NCBI GenBank assembly: GCA_946811185.2
Contig: OX328112.1
Location: forward strand, 28,669,442-28,733,441
DNA length: 64,000 nt
Direction: 5' to 3'
Source: Hippopus hippopus
Taxonomy: Eukaryota; Mollusca; Bivalvia; Cardiida; Cardiidae
The position numbers and the translations under genes were made by a program. The notes under the pieces were generated by a model. The model worked only from the letters and a program-made list of their open reading frames with translations. It had not been told where the DNA came from and did no database searches. This document shows positions 50,008 to 61,189 of the stretch, piece by piece (position 1 is the first letter of the stretch; each line of letters starts with the position of its first letter).

Positions 50008-53000
50008 AGCTCACCTTGAGCACTGTGTGCTCAGGTGAGCTAAAATTTAATGATCATGCATTGTATGGATAGAAGAAACAATAATAAAACTATACTAGCA
50101 TTCAGACTAGAGGGCCATGAGGGCCATGATGGCCCTTAAGTCGCTTACCTGAGGCTTTTGACCATACATTATCCATTTCCAATATATTGAGGGATATAAT
50201 AATGGACATTCTGACAAACTTCACTATTTTTGGACTTCAAATATGGCCTATAGAGTGAATACAAGCTTTTTCTGGAATTTGTCTCAGTGACCTACTTTAA
50301 AGCTCAACATTGCCTGTTTTTCAAACTCTTAGAAATTATCCAGACAAAAATTCTACTAACTTTCATGAGTATTTGAGAGAAAATGTGGCCTGTAGAGTGT
50401 GCACGTGTTTTTTTGAGATTTGATTTAGTGACCTAGTTTTGATCCAACATGGCCCATTTTCAAATTCATTTAAGATATCAAGACAAACATTCTGACCAAG
50501 TTTCAAGATTGATTTAAAAATGTTGCCTGTAGAGTGTACATAAGGGTTGTCAAAGATTAAACCTGGTGATTTAGTTTTTGATCTGATGTGACCCGTTTTC
50601 AAACTTGTTCAAGCAAAAGTATTGTACCGAAAATGTGGCTTCTAAAGTGTACATAAGGTTTTTTCTAAGGCTTCACCTAATGACTTTCTTTTTGACCAAA
50701 CATGACCCATTTTTGAACTTGTCCAAGATATTATCCACAAAAGTATTCTGACAAACTTTCATCAGTATTGGACTGAAAATGAGGCCTCTAGAAAGTACAC
50801 ACTGTTTTTCAAAGATTTGACGATATGACCTAGTTTTTCATACAGCCTGACCTATCTTGTTCCAGATATAATCAGGACAAACATTTTGACAAAAAAATGT
50901 GGACTCTAGAGTGTACCTAAGGCTTTTTCTAAGATTTGATAATTATAGTGACCTTGTTTTTTATCCTACACGACCCATTTTTTGAACTCATCATAGACAT
51001 CAATGCAAAGATTCTGAACACAATTCATGAGAATAGTATTGAAAATGTGGCCTCTAGAGTGTACATAAGGGTTGTCAAAGATTAAACCTGGTGATTTAGT
51101 TTTTGATCTGATGTGACCCGTTTTCAAACTTGTTCAAGCAAAAGAATTGTACAGAAAATGTGGCTTCTAAAATGTACATAAGGTTTTTTCTAAGGCTTCA
51201 CCTAATGAGTTTCTTTTTGACCAAACATGACCCATTTTTGAACTTGTCCAAGATAGTATCCACAAAAATATTCTGACAAACTTTCATCAGTATTGGACTG
51301 AAAATGAGACCTCTAGAGTGTACGCACATTTTTTCAAAGATATGACCTAGTGACCTAGTTTTTCATATAACATGACCCACCTTTATCCTGATATAAGCAA
51401 GCCAAACATTCTGACAGAAAATGTATATCTAAGGCTTTTTCTTAGATTTTATATAGTGACCTTGTTTTTTACCCTTTATGACCCATCTTTTGAACCTATC
51501 ATAGACATCATCAAGGCAAAGATTTTGAACACAATTCATGAGAATCATACTGAAAATGTGGCCTCTGGAGTGTAAACAAGGCTTTTCTAAGATTTGACCT
51601 ATTGACCTAGTTTTTTGACCTGACATGACCTGTTTTCAAAGTCGTCTAAGATATCATGAAGACAAAAAATCTGACCAAGTTTCATGAGTTTCAGACAAAG
51701 TGTGGCCTCTAGAGCATGCACAAGGTAAAAATGGACAATGGACGATGCACAATGCACGACACATGATGGATGATGGTCACACAAAAGCTTACCTTGAGTA
51801 CTATGTGCTCAGGTGAGCTAGAAATTCATGAACATGCATTGTATGGATTGAAGGAACGATAAAACCTATACTAGCATTCAGACTAGAGAGCAATGAGGGC
51901 TATGATGGCCCTTAATTGCTTACCTGAGGCTTTTAACATACATTACCCATTTCCAATAATTTCCGGGATATAATGACAAACATTCTGAGAAACTTTCACT
52001 ATTTTTGGACTTCAAATACGGCTTATAGAGTGAGTACAAGCTATTTCTGGAATTTTTCTCCATGACCTACTTTTAAGCTCAACATTGCCTGTTTTTCAAA
52101 CTTGTAGAAATTATCCAGACAAACATTCTACTGACCCTTCATGAGTATTTGAGAGAAAATATGGCCTGTAGAGTGTGCAAAAATTTTTGTCCAAGATTTA
52201 ATGTAGTGACCTAGTTTTTGATTCAACATGGCCCATTTTCAAACTCATTTAAGGTATCATCAAGACAAACATTCTGACCTTGTTTCAAGAGTGATGTGAA
52301 AATGTGGCCTCTAGAGTGTACATAAGGGTTGTCAAAGATTAAACCTGGTGTTTTCGTTTTTGATCTGATGTGACCCGTTTTCAAACTTGGTCAAGCAAAA
52401 GTATTGTACCGAAAATGTGGCTTCTAGAGTGTACTTTAGGTTTTTCTAAGGCTTCACCAAGTGACTTTCTTTTTGACCAAACATGACCCATTTTCAAACT
52501 TGTCCAAGATATTATCGACAAAAATATTCTGAGAAACATTAGTCAGTATTGGACTGAAACTGAGGCTTCTAGAGCTATAGACGGTTTTTAAAGGATTTGA
52601 CCTAGTGACCTAGTTTATCACCCTACATGACTCATCTTGTTCCAGATATAATAAAGACAAACATTCTGACAGAAAATGTGGACTCCAGACTGTACCTAAG
52701 GCTCTGTCTAAGATTTGATATTGTGACCTTGTTTTTTACTCTACATGACCCATCTTTTGAACCTATCATAGACATCATCAGGGCAAAGATTCTGACCACA
52801 ATTCATTAGAATCATACTGAAAATGTGGCCTCTAGAGTGTAAACAATGTTTTTCTAAGATTCGACCTGTTGACGTAGTTTTTGACCTGACATGACCTATT
52901 TTCAAAGTCGTGAGATATCATCAAGACAAAAATTCTGTCCAAGTTTCATGAGTATCGGACTTAAAAAGGTGGCCTCTAGAGCATGCACAAGGTAAAGGTT

Positions 53001-53737
53001 GACGACGCACCATGCGCGACACACGATGGACACACAAAAGCTCACCTTGGGCACTATGTGGTCAGGTGAGCTAAAAAATCATGAACATGCATTGTATGGA
53101 TAGAAGAAACAATAAGAAAAACTATACTAGCATTCGGACTAGAGGGCCATGATGGCCCTTAAGTCGCTTATCTGAGGCTTTTGACCATACATCATCAATT
53201 TCCAATCTCTTCCAGGATATAATGACGAACATTCTGACAAACTTTTGCTATTATTGGACTTTAAATATGGTCTTTAGAGTGAATATAAACTGTTTTGAAT
53301 TTTTCTCAGTGACCTACTTTTAAGCTCAACATTGCCTGTTTTTCATACTCGTAGAAATTATGAAGACAAACATTTTGACAAAAACTGTGGACTCTAGAGG
53401 GTACCTAAGGCTTTTTCTAAGATTTGATATAGTGACCTAGTTTTTTACCCTACATGACCCATTTTTGAACTCATCAGAGATATCATAAAGGCAAAGATTC
53501 TGAGCACAATTCATGAGAATCGTACTGAAAATGTGGCCTCTAGAGTGTAAACAAGGTTTTTCTAAGATTCGACCTGTTGACCTAGTTTTTTCAAAGTTGT
53601 CTGAGATATCATTAAGACAAAAATTCTGACTAGGTTTCATGAGTATCAGACTGAAAATGTGGCCTCTAGAGTGTGCATAAGGTAAAAGTTGACGATGCAC
53701 AATGCACAACTCTCAAGAAGGACGATGGACACACAAA
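50008..53737 (+). repeat. Array unit U9 (B' haplotype), 3,730 bp
   Basis: Hairpins at 50,008, 51,786 and 53,039. B' marks shared with U11: TTGACGATATGACC (50,817), CAAGATAGTATCC (51,249), AAGGCTTTTCTAAG (51,578), ACGGCTTATAGAG (52,018), CTTGGTCAAGC (52,387). Its M tail is still B-like (GTTTATCACC). Confidence 0.9.
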
Positions 53738-56700
53738 AGCTCACCTTGAGCACTGTGTGCTCAGGTGAGCTAAAATTTAATGATCATGCATGTATGGATA
53801 GAAGAAACAATAATAAAACTATACTAGCATTCAGACTAGAGGGCCATGAGGGCCATGATGGCCCTTAAGTCGCTTACCTGAGGCTTTTGACCATACATTA
53901 TCCATTTCCAATATATTGAGGGATATAATAATGGACATTCTGACAAACTTCACTATTATTGGACTTCAAATATGGCCTATAGAGTGAATACAAGCTTTTT
54001 CTGGAATTTGTCTCAGTGACCTACTTTAAAGCTCAACATTGCCTGTTTTTCAAACTCTTAGAAATTATCCAGACAAAAATTCTACTAACTTTCGTGAGTA
54101 TTTGAGAGAAAATGTGGCCTGTAGAGTGTGCACGTGTTTTTTTGAGATTTGATTTAGTGACCAAGTTTTGATCCAACATGGCCCATTTTCAAATTCATTT
54201 AAGATATCAAGACAAACATTCTGACCAAGTTTCAAGATTGATTTAAAAATGTTGCCTGTAGAGTGTACATAAGGGTTGTCAAAGATTAAACCTGGTGATT
54301 TAGTTTTTGATCTGATGTGACCCGTTTTCAAACTTGTTCAAGCAAAAGTATTGTACCGAAAATGTGGCTTTTAAAGTGTACATAAGGGTTTTTCTAAGGC
54401 TTCACCTAATGAGTTTCTTTTTGACCAAACATGACCCATTTTTGAACTTGTCCAAGATATAATCCACAAAAGTATTCTGACAAACTTTCATCAGTATTGG
54501 ACTGAAAATGAGGCCTCTAGAAAGTACACACTGTTTTTCAAAGATTTGACCAAATGACCTAGTTTTTCATCTAGCCTGACCTATCTTGTTCCAGATATAA
54601 TCAGGACAAACATTTTGACAAAAAAATGTGGACTCTAGAGTGTACCTAAGGCTTTTTCTAAGATTTGATAATTATAGTGACCTTGTTTTTTTATCCTACA
54701 CGACCCATTTTTTGAACTCATCATAGACATCAATGCAAAGATTCTGAACACAATTCATGAGAATAGTATTTAAAAATGGCCTCTAGAGTGTACATAAGGG
54801 TTGTCAAAGATTAAACCTGGTGATTTAGTTTTTGATCTGATGTGACCCGTTTTCAAACTTGTTCAAGCAAAAGAATTGTACAGAAAATGTGGCTTCTAAA
54901 GTGTACATAAAATTTTTTCTAAGGCTTCACCTAATGAGTTTCTTTTTGACCAAACATGATCCATATTTGAACTTGTCCAAGATATTATCCACAAAAATAT
55001 TCTGACAAACTTTCATCAGTATTGGACTGAAAATGAGACCTCTAGAGTGTACGCACATTTTTTCAAAGATATGACCTAGTGATCTAGTTTTTCATATAAC
55101 ATGACCCACCTTTATCCTGATATAAGCAAGCCAAACATTCTGACAGAAAATGTATATCTAAGGCTTTTTCTTAGATTTTATATAGTGACCTTGTTTTTTA
55201 CCCTTTATGACCCATCTTTTGAACCTATCATAGACATCATCAAGGCAAAGATTTTGAACACAATTCATGAGAATCATACTGAAAATGTGGCCTCTGGAGT
55301 GTAAACAAGGTTTTTCTAAGATTTGACCTATTGACCTAGTTTTTTGACCTGACATGACCTGTTTTCAAAGTCATCTAAGATATCATGAAGACAAAAAATC
55401 TGACCAAGTTTCATGAGTTTCAGACAAAGTGTGGCCTCTAGAGCATGCACAAGGTGACAATGGACGATGCACAATGCACGACACATGATGGATGATGGTC
55501 ACACAAAAGCTTACCTTGAGTACTATGTGCTCAGGTGAGCTAGAAATTCATGAACATGCATTGTATGGATTGAAGGAACGATAAAATCTATACTAGCATT
55601 CAGACTAGAGAGCAATGAGGGCTATGATGGCCCTTAATTGCTTACCTGAGGCTTTTAACATACATTACCCATTTCCAATAATTTCCGGGATATAATGACA
55701 AACATTCTGAGAAACTTTCACTATTTTTGGACTTCAAATACGGCCTATAGAGTGAGTACAAGCTATTTCTGGAATTTTTCTCCATGACCTACTTTTAAGC
55801 TCAACATTGCCTGTTTTTCAAACTTGTAGAAATTATGAAGATAAACATTCTACTGATCCTTCATGAGTATTTGAGAGAAAATATGGCCTGTAGAGTGTGG
55901 AAAAATTTTTGTCCAAGATTTAATGTAGTGACCTAGTTTTTGATTCAACATGGCCCATTTTCAAACTCATTTAAGGTATCATCAAGACAAACATTCTGAC
56001 CTTGTTTCAAGAGTGATGTGAAAATGTGGCCTCTAGAGTGTACATAAGGGTTGTCAAAGATTAAACCTGGTGTTTTCGTTTTTGATCTGATGTGACCCGT
56101 TTTCAAACTTGTTCAAGCAAAAGTATTGTACCGAAAATGTGGCTTCTAGAGTGTACTTTAGGTTTTTCTAAGGCTTCACCAAGTGACTTTCTTTTTGACC
56201 AAACATGACCCATTTTCAAATTTGTCCAAGATATTATCCACAAAATTATTCTGAGAAACACTAGTTAGTATTGGACTGAAACTGAGGCTTCTAGAGCTAT
56301 AGAGGGTTTTTCAAGGATTTGACCTAGTGACCTAGTTTTTCACCCTACATGACTCATCTTGTTCCAGATATAATAAAGACAAACATTCTGACAGAAAATG
56401 TGGACTCCAGACTGTACCTAAGGCTCTGTCTAAGATTTGATATTGTGACCTTGTTTTTTACTCTACATGACCCATCTTTTGAACCTATCATAGACATCAT
56501 CAGGGCAAAGATTCTGACCACAATTCATTAGAATCATACTGAAAATGTGGCCTCTAGAGTGTAAACAATGTTTTTCTAAGATTCGACCTGTTGACGTAGT
56601 TTTTGACCTGACATGACCTATTTTCAAAGTCGTGAGATATCATCAAGACAAAAATTCTGTCCAAGTTTCATGAGTATCGGACTTAAAAAGGTGGCCTCTA

Positions 56701-57459
56701 GAGCATGCACAAGGTAAAGGTTGACGACGCACCATGCGCGACACACGATGGACACACAAAAGCTCACCTTGGGCACTATGTGGTCAGGTGAGCTAAAAAA
56801 TCATGAACATGCATTGTATGGATAGAAGAAACAATAAGAAAAACTATACTAGCATTCGGACTAGAGGGCCATGATGGCCCTTAAGTCGCTTATCTGAGGC
56901 TTTTGACCATACATCATCAATTTCCAATCTCTTCCAGGATATAATGACGAACATTCTGACAAACTTTTGCTATTATTGGACTTTAAATATGGTCTTTAGA
57001 GTGAATATAAACTGTTTTGAATTTTTCTCAGTGACCTGCTTTTAAGCTCAACATTGCCTGTTTTTCATACTCGTAGAAATTATGAAGACAAACATTTTGA
57101 CAAAAACTGTGGACTCTAGAGGGTACCTAAGGCTTTTTCTAAGATTTGATATAGTGACCTAGTTTTTTACCCTACATGACCCATTTTTGAACTCATCAGA
57201 GATATCATAAAGGCAAAGATTCTGAGCACAATTCATGAGAATCGTACTGAAAATGTGGCCTCTAGAGTGTAAACAAGGTTTTTCTAAGATTCGACCTGTT
57301 GACCTAGTTTTTTCAAAGTTGTCTGAGATAACATTAAGACAAAAATTCTGACTAGGTTTCATGAGTATCAGACTGAAAATGTGGCCTCTAGCGTGTGCAT
57401 AAGGTAAAAGTTGACGATGCACAATGCACAACTCTCAAGAAGGACGATGGACACACAAA
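53738..57459 (+). repeat. Array unit U10 (A haplotype), 3,722 bp
   Basis: Hairpins at 53,738, 55,508 and 56,761. A marks through L. It has a 7-base loss after CACAAGGT near 55,455 relative to other L tails, and GCTTACCTGAGG where U1, U4, U6 and U8 have ACATGAGG. Confidence 0.9.
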
Positions 57460-60400
57460 AGCTCACCTTGAGCACTGTGTGCTCAGGTGAGCTAAAATTT
57501 AATGATCATGCATTGTATGGATAGAAGAAACAATAATAAAACTATACTAGCATTCAGACTAGAGGGCCATGAGGGCCATGATGGACCTTAAGTCGCTTAC
57601 CTGAGGCTTTTGACCATACATTATCCATTTCCAATATATTGAGGGATATAATAATGGACATTCTGACAAACTTCACTATTACTGGACTTCAAATATGGCC
57701 TATAGAGTGAATACAAGCTTTTTCTGGAATTTGTCTCAGTGACCTACTTTAAAGCTCAACATTGCCTGTTTTTCAAACTCTTAGAAATTATCCAGACAAA
57801 AATTCTACTAACTTTCATGAGTATTTGAGAGAAAATGTGGCCTGTAGAGTGTGCACGTGTTTTTTTGAGATTTGATTTAGTGACCTAGTTTTGATCCAAC
57901 ATGGCCCATTTTCAAATTCATTTAAGATATCAAGACAAACATTCTGACCAAGTTTCAAGATTGATTTAAAAATGTTGCCTGTAGAGTGTACATAAGGGTT
58001 GTCAAAGATTAAACCTGGTGATTTAGTTTTTGATCTGATGTGACCCGTTTTCAAACTTGTTCAAGCAAAAGTATTGTACCGAAAATGTGGCTTCTAAAGT
58101 GTACATAATGTTTTTTCTAAGGCTTCACCTAATGACTTTCTTTTTGACCAAACATGACCCATTTTTGAACTTGTCCAAGATATTATCCACAAAAGTATTC
58201 TGACAAACTTTCATCAGTATTGGACTGAAAATGAGGCCTCTAGAAAGTACACACTGTTTTTCAAAGATTTGACGATATGACCTAGTTTTTCATACAGCCT
58301 GACCTATCTTGTTCCAGATATAATCAGGACAAACATTTTGACAAAAAAATGTGGACTCTAGAGTGTACCTAAGGCTTTTTCTAAGATTTGATAATTATAG
58401 TGACCTTGTTTTTTATCCTACACGACCCATTTTTTGAACTCATCATAGACATCAATGCAAAGATTCTGAACACAATTCATGAGAATAGTATTGAAAATGT
58501 GGCCTCTAGAGTGTACATAAGGGTTGTCAAAGATTAAACCTGGTGATTTAGTTTTTGATCTGATGTGACCCGTTTTCAAACTTGTTCAAGCAAAAGAATT
58601 GTACAGAAAATGTGGCTTCTAAAGTGTACATAAGGTTTTTTCTAAGGCTTCACCTAATGAGTTTCTTTTTGACCAAACATGACCCATTTTTGAACTTGTC
58701 CAAGATAGTATCCACAAAAATATTCTGACAAACTTTCATCAGTATTGGACTGAAAATGAGACCTCTAGAGTGTACGCACATTTTTTCAAAGATATGACCT
58801 AGTGACCTAGTTTTTCATATAACATGACCCACCTTTATCCTGATATAAGCAAGCCAAACATTCTGACAGAAAATGTATATCTAAGGCTTTTTCTTAGATT
58901 TTATATAGTGACCTTGTTTTTTACCCTTTATGACCCATCTTTTGAACCTATCATAGACATCATCAAGGCAAAGATTTTGAACACAATTCATGAGAATCAT
59001 ACTGAAAATGTGGCCTCTGGAGTGTAAAAAAGGCTTTTCTAAGATTTGACCTATTGACCTAGTTTTTTGACCTGACATGACCTGTTTTCAAAGTCATCTA
59101 AGATATCATGAAGACAAAAAATCTGACCAAGTTTCATGAGTTTCAGACAAAGTGTGGCCTCTAGAGCATGCACAAGGTAAAAATGGACAATGGACGATGC
59201 ACAATGCACGACACATGATGGATGATGGTCACACAAAAGCTTACCTTGAGTACTATGTGCTCAGGTGAGCTAGAAATTCATGAACATGCATTGTATGGAT
59301 TGAAGGAACGATAAAACCTATACAAGCATTCAGACTAGAGAGCAATGAGGGCTATGGTGGCCCTTAATTGCTTACCTGAGGCTTTTAACATACATTACCC
59401 ATTTCCAATAATTTCCGGGATATAATGACAAACATTCTGAGAAACTTTCACTATTTTTGGACTTCAAATACGGCTTATAGAGTGAGTACAAGCTATTTCT
59501 GGAATTTTTCTCCATGACCTACTTTTAAGCTCAACATTGCCTGTTTTTCAAACTTGTAGAAATTATCCAGACAAACATTCTACTGACCCTTCATGAGTAT
59601 TTGAGAGAAAATATGGCCTGTAGAGTGTGCAAAAATTTTTGTCCAAGATTTAATGTAGTGACCTAGTTTTTGATTCAACATGGCCCATTTTCAAACTCAT
59701 TTAAGGTATCATCAAGACAAACATTCTGACCTTGTTTCAAGAGTGATGTGAAAATGTGGCCTCTAGAGTGTACATAAGGGTTGTCAAAGATTAAACCTGG
59801 TGTTTTCGTTTTTGATCTGATGTGACCCGTTTTCAAACTTGGTCAAGCAAAAGTATTGTACCGAAAATGTGGCTTCTAGAGTGTACTTTAGGTTTTTCTA
59901 AGGCTTCACCAAGTGACTTTCTTTTTGACCAAACATGACCCATTTTCAAACTTGTCCAAGATATTATCCACAAAATTATTCTGAGAAACATTAGTCAGTA
60001 TTGGACTGAAACTGAGGCTTCTAGAGCTATAGACGGTTTTTCAAGGATTTGACCTAGTGACCTAGTTTTTCACCCTACATGACTCATCTTGTTCCAGATA
60101 TAATAAAGACAAACATTCTGACAGAAAATGTGGACTCCAGACTGTACCTAAGGCTCTGTCTAAGATTTGATATTGTGACCTTGTTTTTTACTCTACATGA
60201 CCCATCTTTTGAACCTATCATAGACATCATCAGGGCAAAGATTCTGACCACAATTCATTAGAATCATACTGAAAATGTGGCCTCTAGAGTGTAAACAATG
60301 TTTTTCTAAGATTCGACCTGTTGACGTAGTTTTTGACCTGACATGACCTATTTTCAAAGTCGTGAGATATCATCAAGACAAAAATTCTGTCCAAGTTTCA

Positions 60401-61189
60401 TGAGTATCGGACTTAAAAAGGTGGCCTATAGAGCATGCACAAGGTAAAGGTTGATGACGCACCATGCGCGACACACGATGGACACACAAAAGCTCACCTT
60501 GGGCACTATGTGGTCAGGTGAGCTAAAAAATCATGAACATGCATTGTATGGATAGAAGAAACAATAAGAAAAACTATACTAGCATTCGGACTAGAGGGCC
60601 ATGATGGCCCTTAAGTCGCTTATCTGAGGCTTTTGACCATACATCATCAATTTCCAATCTCTTCCAGGATATAATGACGAACATTCTGACAAACTTTTGC
60701 TATTATTGGACTTTAAATATGGTCTTTAGAGTGAATATAAACTGTTTTGAATTTTTCTCAGTGACCTGCTTTTAAGCTCAACATTGCCTGTTTTTCATAC
60801 TCGTAAAAATTATGAAGACAAACATTTTGACAAAAACTGTGGACTCTAGAGGGTACCTAAGGCTTTTTCTAAGATTTGATATAGTGACCTAGTTTTTTAC
60901 CCTACATGACCCATTTTTGAACTCATCAGAGATATCATAAAGGCAAAGATTCTGAGCACAATTCATGAGAATCGTACTGAAAATGTGGCCTCTAGAGTGT
61001 AAACAAGGTTTTTCTAAGATTCGACCTGTTGACCTAGTTTTTTCAAAGTTGTCTGAGATAACATTAAGACAAAAATTCTGACTAGGTTTCATGAGTATCA
61101 GACTGAAAATGTGGCCTCTAGCGTGTGCATAAGGTAAAAGTTGACGATGCACAATGCACAACTCTCAAGAAGGACGATGGACACACAAA
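57460..61189 (+). repeat. Array unit U11 (B' haplotype), 3,730 bp
   Basis: Hairpins at 57,460, 59,238 and 60,491. It shares the U9 marks, and shares ATGATGGACCTTAA (57,579) and CATAATGTTTTTTC (58,105) with U12 only. Confidence 0.9.
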